A stretch of 64,000 nucleotides of DNA, taken from Gordionus sp. m RMFG-2023 (lineage: Eukaryota > Nematomorpha > Gordioida > Chordodea > Parachordodidae). Where the stretch lies: the NCBI RefSeq assembly GCF_954871325.1, contig NC_088776.1, positions 39,418,508 through 39,482,507 on the forward strand. The letters run 5' to 3'. The translations under genes and the position numbers were made by a program. Positions 21,991-34,100 of the stretch are shown piece by piece; position 1 is the stretch's first letter; every line of letters starts with the position of its first letter. The notes below the pieces were generated by a model. That model did no database searches. It saw only the letters and a program-made list of their open reading frames with translations, and was not told the DNA's origin.

Positions 21991-22760
21991 TTATAAAAAA
22001 AAGAGGCTGCTTTCTTATAGGAGGATAAAAGAAAAAGGAAAGACTGGGGCGGGGTTTTATGTATTAAAAGATAATAATTGGAATAGGGAATCTGATATAA
22101 TTGTTGTTAATTTGTGAAGGATAACATTGATAAAAGTTTTAATATTTATTAGAAGTAAAAGTTGTTGTAATGTGTGTTATTGATTATATTATTAAAGGTG
22201 TGGTTGGTTTATGAAAAGAAAAATAAATAAAAAAGGGTAAATAAAAAATTTAAAAAAAATATTTTCAAAAGAAAGAAAAATGAATAAACAAGGTTAATTG
22301 AAATATTTTGTTTGTATTTAAAAAAAAGAGATAATAATAATAAGGGATAAGTGAAGTAAAAATTGAAGGAATTGTAAATGATAAGAAGCGGGATGATTTG
22401 TATGAAGACAACTGATAAAAATTTTAGTAAATTAAGAGAGAAAAATTATAATTTGGGTAGAGAAACGTTGTCTTTCCAAGGGAGTATGAGATTTATAAGT
22501 TAACATAAGAGAGTATTGGAAATAAATGATTAAAAATTTAATAAATTAAGAAAAAGAAAAAAACAGAAGAACAAATTATATTTGGTAAACATTCTCTTTT
22601 AAAAGGAATTTATATTTTGAGTAGAGAAGCAATTTTTCTTGCAGACGGAATTTGTACCATTATGACCATTGTAACAAAGTAAGTGTGTTATTAGTTGTAT
22701 GTATGTAGGATAGGGGCGAAAGGGGATTTTTGTAAAAAAAAGGGGGGAAGATAGGACGGT
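21991..22760. other. Purine-rich spacer, no gene seen
   Basis: The plus strand is unusually rich in A and G for about 700 bp. No frame of note was seen. It may be the flank of the gag-like trace that follows. Confidence 0.45.
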
Positions 22761-23165
22761 TTTTAATTTCAAATATATGGGCAGGTATGTTGATCTGGGG
22801 ACTCATCTGGTTAGAACTACGATAATTAGCAAGGACATGGAGCCCCTAGCTAGTGAATGGAGAACATTGACACAAGTACCGCTACGCGAGAGGTCGGTGA
22901 GTCGAACAAGGGAGGGCTGGAGGAAGACCGGAGATATAATTTATGTTATGGCTGCCGAAAAGCAGGACACATCTGAAGATGGTGTCCAAGGGAGCGGTAT
23001 GACCAACCTCAGGGCACGGAGTGGGTGGTGAAAAGGAGAAAAGAAGCGGAAAGCAGTGTTCAAGAGATGTCTGACGAGGTGCCGGAGCTGCGGGTGTGGA
23101 AGGAAGAATACAAGCAATTGCTGGGTCCGCCAAGAGCTGGTAAAAGGGGGAAATGTTCCAAATGA
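22760..23165 (+). mobile_element. gag-like retroelement fossil with a zinc-knuckle trace
   Basis: A GC-richer island in AT-rich DNA. A CYGC...GH-type zinc-knuckle trace near 22940-22985 and an Arg-rich, Glu-rich context suggest the end of a gag gene of an LTR element. It is broken and short, and the family cannot be assigned. The call is tentative. Confidence 0.4.
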
Positions 23166-23639
23166 GGCAGTCTTTGGGAGATGATTGCGTCGTAATATAT
23201 TTTAAGTTGTTTTAGGAACTCATAATGAATTGTATTTAATAATATTTTTAGATCATAAAAGTTAGTTATGGCAGAATCATTATGATATTGTATTTAATTA
23301 TATTTTTAATCGCGTTAACAAGTTATTTTTAGATTTATAAAAATTAGTTATGGCAGAATCATTATATGATAAATTATAATTTTAAAAAAAGTTATTTTTA
23401 GTTTGGTTATTTTTTAAAATTATTATTCGCTTCCCTTAGTTGTTTTTTTTCCTTTATAAAATCGTAATTGTTTTTAATTGATATTTTTTTGATTATAAAA
23501 TTCTTGGAAATATTATTTTACTAATAAAGTTGTTGAGTAAATATCATTTCCGTGTAAATTAGTATATAAATTCTATCAGAGTAAGCGCACAATGTGATAA
23601 GAACAATTATGTTTATCTGATTTTTATGGCATATGGATT
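23166..23639. other. AT-rich spacer with a short direct repeat
   Basis: AAAGTTAGTTATGGCAGAAT-like phrases occur near 23258 and 23340, marking a diverged dimer of about 80 bp. No gene was seen. Confidence 0.5.
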
Positions 23640-24450
23640 AGATGCCGATTAGATTTAGAAAAATTTACTAGTCCTTTTTATACGAAATATTAGAAAACAT
23701 GAAAATTCTAAAGCAACAATATTTGCAAAATAGTGTTGTTCTATATATATATTGACCCTCGATATCAAGTTTTATTTATTAAGTATTGAGCGAAAACAGA
23801 TGGCTAAAGACCATCTTAAAAAATTATGGCATATGCAAAACTCCAATATTTACAACATATTGGAGACTATGACAATACCTATTAGTTGTAGTGGTAATGA
23901 TAATGATAGCAACATTGATGATCTTGAAATTTTACTTTTAGATAGAGGAAAAATATCAAATAATCATCAGATAGAAAGGAGGATCAAAAAATGCCTATTA
24001 CATCTTTAATAGAAAATTTCTCAGTGCTAAGAGAATAAATAAGGATACACATATTTTAAAATTTAGGAAGAAAATATATCCAGAATTATATATCTTGTCG
24101 AGAATCGTTATGGCTGTACCGGCCACAAGTACAATAATTTATTTATTATAAAGATTACTATCTATTTTCGGTCAGCGTAGAATGTGGATTTTCATCTTTG
24201 ACATATATATTGTCTAATTCAAGTGGAAATCTCAAGGATGATATTTTACAAGATATTATGATTTGCGATTGATTAAAACATAAAATATTTTATCTTTAAA
24301 TTTTTTGTAAATTATGAAGCATATATTGAAGTATAATAATAAATGAATGAAAAAAATGTCTTATTTTGAGTAATTTATTTTATGTTCCTTGAACCCGGAC
24401 CCTTTTTAAATTTTATTACTGTACCCGAAATAAAAAACAAAAATCAATGA
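23640..24450 (+). pseudogene. hAT transposase 3' fragment (family B, copy 1)
   Basis: The plus-strand frame at 23752-24009 includes SIERKQMAKDHLKKLW, matching the minus-strand copy near 39230. Downstream, ILSRIVMAVPATSTIIY and SVECGFSS-like words (24090-24210) are the hAT C-terminal block (IPATSxxxERxFS). A CCCGGACCC motif near 24395 resembles the terminal zone of the 39190-39933 copy. Stops break the frame and the N-terminal part is absent. Confidence 0.75.
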
Positions 24451-24934
24451 TGATCAAATATTTGTAGGTTCGAGTGGTATATGTTTGGTTTAAAAAAATT
24501 AGAATGATCTAATAGCTCTTTTCAATATTTTAAAGATATTTAAAAAGGAAAGATAATGATTTATCCACCATAATATGTTTAGATTATGACCTAATATATA
24601 ATTTTGTCATGTAGTGTCCTTTTTTCAAACACTAGTTACGTTTATCAAAAACATAGTTTTCTGATCTAATTAGTAGAAAAAAGAAACTATGATATTGCAG
24701 AAATCACTGTATTTGAAAAAGGATATTGTGTCACTATAAAGGGGAAAAAACTAATATTGCTTATCCTTTACCATCCTTATCCATCTCAATTACTGATCTT
24801 ATGTCTATATAAAATATAAGAGAAAATAAAATATGTTCAAAAATCACAAATTATATTCACAAATAGATAAGCATCATAAATATGTATTTTTTTTAATAAA
24901 ATTTTATTTCAATATAAAACTCTAAAAAAATTGT
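24451..24934. other. AT-rich spacer downstream of NDUFA10
   Basis: No gene was seen. This region should contain the NDUFA10 3' UTR and poly(A) signal; AATAAA-type words occur but none can be singled out. Confidence 0.45.
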
Positions 24935-25165
24935 TTAAAAGTGATCTAAAGTCTCATTGAAAGTTTGTTCAGCTAATTTCTCAACTTTTCCCTTGATGAG
25001 AAGTTGATTCTCCGGATCGTCCAATATATTGTTAATCTCATCTCTTTTAGCCAAGTATGCGGGTAGTTTATCGTTAAGATATTTGAGAGGGTCAGTGGTG
25101 ATTTTGAATAAAAGATTTCGGTCTCCTAAATCTTTATTGAACCCTGTGCTGTATTTAGCGGGACA
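24935..25165 (-). CDS. NDUFA10: NDUFA10 exon 8, with stop
   Basis: Codes residues 433-508 and TAA (24937-24935). CPAKYSTGFNKDLGDRNLLF matches the conserved C-terminal KYxPGYNxxxGD block. About 50 further residues, charged and probably helical (LAKRDEINNILDDPENQLLI and onward), extend past the end of the human and fly proteins. Confidence 0.92.
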   Translation of the reverse strand, partial: CPAKYSTGFNKDLGDRNLLFKITTDPLKYLNDKLPAYLAKRDEINNILDDPENQLLIKGKVEKLAEQTFNETLDHF

Positions 25166-28100
25166 CTTTTTTATAAAATAAAATAATAAAACGTTGTACT
25201 ATTTAAAAATAAATCATAAATACTAAAGTAAAACTTTTATAATTTAATTATATAGATTCTTTAATATGTTGACTCTTGAAATAGACCTTCCTCATGCCAT
25301 TTAAATCAAATCTATTAATAACAAAACTTCTATAATATGATTATATCTATAGAATCATAATTATATGAACGGCGTAGAATTTATAAAAATAAGTTTAAAA
25401 TTTTCTCCTATTTCTAATAACTATACCTTTTTTAAAAATATGATAAATTTTACTCAATTGACTTGATATGTCCCGCTTCCTTTATTTTATATTATGCTTG
25501 CTTATATTTAAATTTGTAAAAAATGGTTTAAAATAAATTCTTCCATATTCAGGCATCGCTAACATAATTTTTATCCCACTTATCACCAATACTCTCGGTG
25601 TTTTTGATGAAGATCACATAATTAGGGAGAAAATTTAGCCAAATAAGTGGCACTCGTATTGAAGTCTTCTATTTCAAACAAGACATAAATTACTATGGCG
25701 ATTCTTCAAATTAACTGCCTTGCTATTCATGGTTCATATCAATGCAAATAAGCCGGTCTCACCTTTGACCGTATTACCTAATTTAATTGTTTTTTTTAAT
25801 TTAATTTTTATTATAATATATATGTATGTGCTATATCTTTATAATCGTGATTTGTATTTTTTATATCACATTTGTCTTGAATTCGTTTTTAATAAAAAAA
25901 AGTTATAAATTTTTTAACATATCGAAAATATTATTCTATTTTATGAAAATGCAGCACTTCAAGCTTTGCGTTATTTAACGCAGCTTTATTACAGTTAATT
26001 CAGTTTTAAATAAAATAAAGCTAAAATAGAGACAATTATTTTATATAATATTTTTTAAAAATCATATACCTTTTATTTATCGAATTTGCTATTATTTTTA
26101 TAATCATTCGTATATTATTTATTTATCAACGCATCGCAACATATGCTTTTCAAATTTTATCATAGTGTTATCATCATAATGGTTCATATTTATAAATATA
26201 TACCTATTTATTGACTTTATTTTGTAACAATGCAACATTGAACAAAACGTGTTTACTAAAATTTTACCTTAAGCAAAAAATTTAGAGTATGAACATGGCT
26301 AGGATAGTTAGTTCATTGAGCAGTGATAGAACATTATCCTGGAAGTTCTCTTGTTCATTGAAAATATATTTTCTACCAGAATAACAACTAGTAAGGTTGA
26401 TGTTTATCGAATTGGAATATAATTAAGCATCAATATTTTGTAACGCATTAAAAATGTAATTGAGAGATGCAAATAAATTAGTTGGAATCAAAATTGAACA
26501 AATTTATACCCTTAATTTCTTTTTTTCACGGAATAATAAAATAGACAATATTGACTAAAATAGATGTAGTAATCTATGTCGGAGCAATAATTAAATATAG
26601 GAGAAATTAAAATATTCCTATTTTTTAACAATATATTACAAACAAGTTATCGTTTTTGAAGTCTGCTACCTATTATCACCACAATCAAATTATGCAATGG
26701 AGGGATGGCTTGATACCTTTAACAAAAGTGTGCATACCCCACCTTGCATGGGAGAAGTTAGCTAGAAAAATTCAAATTAAACAGCATTACAAGCTTTGAC
26801 AAGAAGACAAGTCGAAATTGGATGTTGTTAATTTCAAAAAAAAAGTTACAAAGGTTTATTTTATTGTAATTAATTATGGACATATAATGATCATTAAGAT
26901 TATATATGGAGAAATGAGGGTCTAATCGATATTAGTATATATTTTTTGTTATAAATATGAATAAATTGTGAGAATTAAATTTTTTCAAAATATCAAAGCC
27001 TAGAATAAATTTATCACTGAAATGAAACATTATAAGTAGAAATAAAAAATTGCAAATTCTTAAAACAAACAATTTGTAATGAGAATTTCTAAAATACGAT
27101 TTATTATTCAGTTACAAATAATATAATTAATTTTAAAAAAAAAGATCGACGGACATTTAATCCGGAGACATTACGTCTAGGAACATTTTGTCAAAGGTGT
27201 CTTTAGAAAATTTTGTCCTAAGACCATTCGTCTTTAAGGCTATTTCGACATACTGTCTAAAATTTTGTCCGCTAACTTTTATAATAGTTTAGTTTTTATA
27301 GCTTTGGTATAAAATTGTGAATTTGAAGAGTTTGAGTATTATGATTATGACCTTTTTTGAATTCCTCAAAGCAAAGATTGAATAACCATAATATATCATA
27401 TTAACAAAATTATCTTTTCTTCATAACTTTTATATATATATTAAAAATAAATTCAATGTATTTTTATCGGCGATTTCCTGGCACTCAAATATATATTAAA
27501 AAACTACCTTTTGAAAAACAAAAAATTAAAAATCTGAGTCTTGAAGCATTTTGATCAGTAGTATTATTAACTTATCTTTGCTTAGAAAATTTATTTCAAA
27601 TAGTTATTATTAAAGTTTTCTAATTTTATATATTTATCTTACTGATTACTACAATAAACCTATTTTTAAAAAGGGGGTATCAAATTGATTTTATAAATTG
27701 AATTTAACCTTTTGCATAAGGGCATCCATAACGATCAGGTGATTTGGATCCGCGTTAAATTCACCAACACTAGGCACAAAGGGATGGAAAAAACTGTAAT
27801 AACCGTCTCGGTCGGCCAAACTAAAAAAAATCGGATGTTTAAAAAAAAATTAATAGTATAACAATGAAAAATTCAAGTACGATTTTTTTCTAGACACATT
27901 CAATAGTGGTCAGTAATGTAAAACACATTTTTAATTAATAATGGAAGATATCATTCAAATTTTACCTCTTTAGAAATTATTATAAAAAACATTTTCTACA
28001 AGTGTATATATGTCGAGTTCGTCTAGATACGTTTAGACGTCGGTCTCGCCTCGGTAAGCCCTTGAAAATCGGTCCTAAAAACCACCCGTCCTTCATAATC

Positions 28101-31100
28101 AGGGTTGCCAGGTCTCCTTCCATCTGCGGGAAACTCCCGCAATTTTTTAATTTACATGCAGACATCTTACTCTGCAAAACTACCGCGATTTTTAAATTTC
28201 TCCTGCACTATTTTTTTTTTAAACATTTTAATGTTTTTATTATATAAATAATAATTTTGAGAAACAGTAATTTATTATTTTTATTTTTTTAAATAAATTT
28301 TAAATATTTTATTCAAAAAACATGTATAGTTTGTAAATATCTTTCCTTTCTATGCTTACCTTAATAATATGTTTTATTTTTATCCAATAATAAATCAACA
28401 TCATTCATTCATATTTTAACATTTTCATGTGTTACCTATTTTGAAAAATATTACCTATTTTGAAATTATAAAATACCGACTTAATTAATATTTATATAAA
28501 GTAATTATAAGAATTAATAGGGAGATAACTAAGCCAATTCACAATCCTTTTTTAGCATTTTTTATATTTCTACCGCAATTTTCATATTTCACCCGCAAAA
28601 TACCAAATTCCTTCCGCAATTTGAAAATTTTGACCTGCCAACCCTGTTCACAATACGTCCGAAGAAAAGACCGAAAGATCTATATTTTTTTATTATATAT
28701 TAATAAGCGTATTATAATTTTATAATTATATACATTAATATAAATGAATATGGTAAATTAAATATATATACATTTGCCTAATGATTTTTCACCGTTACTC
28801 ATGTACTTTGTATTTATTTTATATTTTAGTAGTTTTTAAATGGATACAGAAGAGAGAATTATTATTTCTATATTACATAATAATACCATATTTATATTAT
28901 ATCATAAATCATTTCGATTCCTGCCTAAGATATTTCTTGCAAAAAGATATGTTAATTATATATATTCTGAATTTATTAATAAAATTTTGCTATTTATTTT
29001 ATTCATTCTATCTATTTGGTAAAATAAAATGTTAAATATTTTTAAAAAAAACTACATTAGTATTTAAAAAAAAAATTTGCTCTAGGATGTGTTCAACATT
29101 TGCTCTAGGACGCAGAACGCGTTTGGTGTTATGTCCCGTCCGTCCCAAGAAATCCGTCCTAAAAAAAGTCCTTCAAGAAGCGTCCGAAAATTCATCAATT
29201 CCCAATAGAAAAAAAACCGGATTGGGATGGATGGACTGTTTAAATTCTCTAGTAGTCTCGGTGCAATTTAGAAAAATACAGAATTAACTTAGGATAACCT
29301 TTTCCTATTATTTAGCGGGGTATCATTTAAATAATAATATCTCAAAGTCCTAATATTTCGATAAGAAATGTATGCCAACGAGTGGGATGAAAATGCAGTT
29401 TGAAGGCAAAAGTAAAAATAATCACCCAAAAATATATTATATTGATGGATATTAAAAAAAAAACAGTTTTCCAAATATTTTACTCTATTTAAATGAGATT
29501 TTGTTTAGTCGTTAATCCTATTTAAATTTTAGAAACTTGGCGGTATTCATCTAAGTCTACGGCAGCTAAAGTATTCAAATGATCATGGATTATCCTAAAT
29601 TATATTAAGGCAGATATGACAATATACACACTAAAATTTAGAGTCCTATATCTGTCTTATTTTTCTGATCCACCCCCCTACCCCAAAAAATTATGTACGG
29701 CCTATCTGGCTCGAATTTCTTCAGAAAGTTAAATCCCAATCCTGCATAAGTATCAGATTTATAAATGGTCTAAAATCCGATTTAAAATAAGAGTCCAATC
29801 TGTTTTGTAGAGGTAATATGCGGGTAAATATTACAAAAGCACTCCATTTAAAAAGCAATTGTTTGAAATTTTTTTTGAAACCAATTTTAGGACAAATTAG
29901 AGTGTGCTTAAAGGGTCGCCACTAGTCGTCATATATGGGATAGGGTTGATATATAATTGTTAAATAAATTGCTCTATACTGTCCGACAACGTGCATTATC
30001 ATTAGCCAAAGTTTTATCCAAATATGTGACTGATATGTCAACTGATCAAGACCTGTCAGATAGTGTTATATCACAGATGAACCTGTTAATATAAGATGAA
30101 AATTGTCATTGAAATTGGAAGGGAGTAAGTAGTTATGAAGACGCTTTCTTCATTTGAATAAAATTTGGAGGGAGGTAGGTAGTGCTTATTAGAATTCTTT
30201 TTTTTGCTTATTAGGCGCAGGTGTAGGGTAAAATCACCATTGGCATAGAATGGCCTAGACCTTTAAAAATGAACTATTTTTACTCTGCAAAGTTACCGGC
30301 TTGAGAAAATCTTTATCCGAATCTTGCAAGAATAAAAAGAGGGGTTCATACAAGGCTCTACTAAAATCTATCCGAAATGGTAGTTTGTGCTCATAAAAAA
30401 TGATATTGCTTTTATAAATAATCTTTAAATGAATTTTTATTGCCGACCGCTAAAGATTGTATTTAAATAAAAATATTTTAAAAAAATATTACGCACATTT
30501 TGCGCTTCCTTCCAAGAGTGTTATCGTTGTGATAATACCAATCTTTCATTCTATATACATTTTCCAGATGGAATTCAAGATCTAACTTAGAAATATCATC
30601 CATAACCTTTTTACAAAAACAAGTAATTAAATTGTAAAAAAACCGAGTTATTTATCTCATTCGTTCACTAGATGGTTAATTTTAAATATTCCCAATGATA
30701 ACAACTTAAGTTTATTAATTAAAATCGATTATTTAATTTCCACAATATTCAAGAAATTGGAAATTATTAAAATAATGGGTAAGATATTTTAAGCTTTAAT
30801 AACTAATGAATAAAATTATCATATATTAATTTCTGTAAAAATAATTCATTAAAGTTTCAAAATTAATTGAAATTAGGAATTTAATCGTATAAAATTAAAA
30901 ATCAATGATCATTTCTTGTTTAATAATATAGAATAAGTATTAAAAAACAAAACACGAATTTAAAAATCAATATGTATATTATGAGAGGCGTAACAGATAC
31001 CCCCGTCACACCTGCGTTGCGTGATAATTCACAGGACCTCATAAAATATAACATTTTACTTAGTTTATTTAAATATTAAATATAACATTAATGATGGAAT

Positions 31101-34100
31101 GGCTAATATTAACGAGAACTGACATTTTTATTAGAGGTCGGCGCAATTTTTTATCGGGCCTCGGCCCGGCTCGTAATTATTTTACCCGGCCGAGCCCACC
31201 AAACATATTTTTTACAATTTGTCGGTCGGTCCGGCCCGAAAATTGTTTCTACCGGCCTGATAAGCCGACCTCTAATTTCTATATTATTCAAAGAAATACA
31301 TTCTTAAACTTGAAAGGAAAAATTAAAGAATTTGAACCTTCAGAAGTCTAAAGATGTTAAAACAGAAAAAAATTTTATGCCCACAAGATTGTCATCTAGA
31401 CACGATTCATAAAATATTTTAATTTTAAAGATATTATTTACTTGCCAGAAAAGGAAAATAGATATTATTTAATATTTATATAGAAATTTTTTTTTAAAAT
31501 AATTTCCGTTTTTTAATAATTTTAAAGTTATGTTTATTAATTATTCTTTTTCAGTGTTCTGATTGTGAATGAATAAAAACCACTCAGATAAAAATATTTT
31601 GTTTACAAAAATAATTAAAATAACACATTTAGTTTTAAAAACTTTAAAAAAAATATTAATAAAAACATTATTTTAATAATTTATTTTTATAACAATTTTA
31701 ATTTTAAACTTCTTCAAACCAAATATATTTTTAGCCGGCTAAAAAATGGCTACACCAAGTGCTTTATCCTAAAACTATTACTCTGCCTTTTCGGGATTAA
31801 TTTACAATTTGATCCTAAACATATTACAAAAAACATAACCTCTGAAATAATAACTCAATGTTAACGGATTTTCTTCGGCAAGCGCCTGAAGATTGAGCCG
31901 AGTTAGCTTGAAATTAAGCCATTACCCAATTATACAAACTTTAAAAAGTGTAAATTGAAAATTTTATATATTTTGACTTCAGAATAGGCAGGACAAAAAG
32001 TTGCTTGTTTATAACCCACCCCTCCTAATTAAAAACGATCCAAAAATATTCTAAATATCCCATTCAAGCTCAATCTTGCAGAATTTATGAACTAATGTTA
32101 TCAAATGTACTTGTCTAAGATACATTTTTAAAATTAGAAAAAAATCAATATGTGTAGTTCGTATCTAATTCTGAATAGGATGGCGGAAATAATCGCTCGG
32201 CTAACCAACTTAATAACTCATTTTAATCCTATTTTTTGGTATTTCTAAGCCCTAGGTGATCCCGATTAAAAAAATTTTAACCCTAAGCTGAGTTGCCTGC
32301 ATCAAACTATATAAAAAGTGTAAATTGATTTGATATATTTTGACTATAGAATCAGGAGAAAAGATGACCCCGGGTCTGTGCTTGGGGTTCGTGCTCAGAG
32401 CTGGTTTGGTTGATTTTTAGACCAAACCCCGGGTCTGGGTTTTACACAAATTACTAATTAACAACACTAGAACGCCGTTTTAAAATAATTAAAATTCATT
32501 GGTCTAAATTAAAAATATGCAATGAAACATTTTTAATAAATTTAAATTGTGGAGAAATGATTTTTTAATATTTAAGAAGCTGAAGATATGGAGTGTGGAT
32601 TTAAATAAAAGGAAGAACTTCAAAAATAAATGAGAATTTTGATGAACTATGCGAGGAAAAATTGAATCTAAGATAAATATTTTTGTATTAGTGTACACTT
32701 TGCATCTATTAGTATAATTATTAACTGGAAAATCGATTTGCCAGCATAAAGTACCTTAATTTTTTAAATTCTGTAATAAAATTTTTTGATTTCGAGAAAT
32801 TTTTCTCGTCGAAATATTTTTTTTATAAATTATTATGATTTGACTAAGTTTATCATGTTTTATCATTCATACACTTAATCATCAGTGATAATTACCAAAT
32901 CGACTTGAACGGAAAATTTTAAAGTGTTACTTGGTTTGCCCTTGGTTTATAGTTAATTTTTTGCGCATAAAAAATAATGATCTTTATATGACATATTAGT
33001 TCAAAGATCGATGATAAACTTAGATCAATCTAAAAATCGGATGAATATCGGATCGGGTTTGTATAAATATCTAAAGATATGGTAACAGATTGGTAAAAAA
33101 TTTATTGTTCGGCACAGCCCTAGTCTTAGGTGATGTGTATGTATGGAAAATAATAATTTTAAAGAATATATATTGAGGGCCCCATGCAGTTTTTTTGTGT
33201 GTTGGCCCCGGGATCTTCTGTTACGCCTCTGTATATTATATTATCAGTTTCGTTCTTTCATAAACTAAAAATATATAAAACATATAGTAATAATTTATAT
33301 TGTATAAACTCACCCAATCAATAGCACCAAATTTCGACCAATCGTAAACCACGACTTCGCTATATTGCTCCATATCCGCGAAATAGAACTTTTTGAAGGC
33401 TTCGTCCATGGCCTTCAAATAATCGGTGTTTTTGAAGACTGAGCTATTAACTTCGTATGGCTAATTAGCAAAAGGGAAATTATATATATTATACACGCTA
33501 TATTTTTCTAAAAAATTTGGTTTATATAAAAGTAAAATTTATTAACAAAATAAAAATATATTATAAATAAATTAAATAATGTGTTTAGTATTAAAGATCA
33601 GCGCCCTGTAAGTCGATTCTAGACCTGGTAAAAAATTATTTAGTTTTCCAGCTTATTATAATCTCATAAATTGTGCTATCTATATTTTTTTAATAAATTA
33701 TCAAAAATATTACAATATTCCGCGTTTTTATTCTTTCCAGACAAATCTCGGGCGAAACATCCAAGTAAATGACCAGGTGAGGATAGTTCAATTTTACAGG
33801 GTTCATTAACAATTCTCCCCTTTCATGAAACATGTGATTCCGAGCTATTTTTTATTTTCCAGCAAAAATAAACAAATCTAAAAATGTAAGCTATCATACA
33901 TATTACATAATGATTCAAGGCTTGCGAAATTTGGCGAAAATCTTAATTTAATAATCGTTAAATTAAGCTGTTTCCCAACATTAATATATAGTATATGACA
34001 AAAAATTTTTTTTACATATTCTAGCATTATTTAATTCTGTGTGTGCCGTAAAATTGTAATTAATTCTTCTCGATAATGTGTTAAAACTGATACAAACGTA

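Noticed and set aside
22882-23133. Pro-rich minus-strand frame of 83 codons
   Set aside because: It overlaps the gag-like trace on the opposite strand and shows no conserved motif.
25550-25750. Coding-like texture in the last NDUFA10 intron, possibly another exon or pseudogene
   Set aside because: NDUFA10 exons 7 and 8 already join in phase with nothing missing, the stretch has stops in every frame, and I recognise no family.
28781-29035. Hydrophobic plus-strand frames in NDUFA10 intron 6
   Set aside because: They are Tyr/Leu/Ile-rich only because the DNA is AT-rich; no membrane protein family is recognisable.
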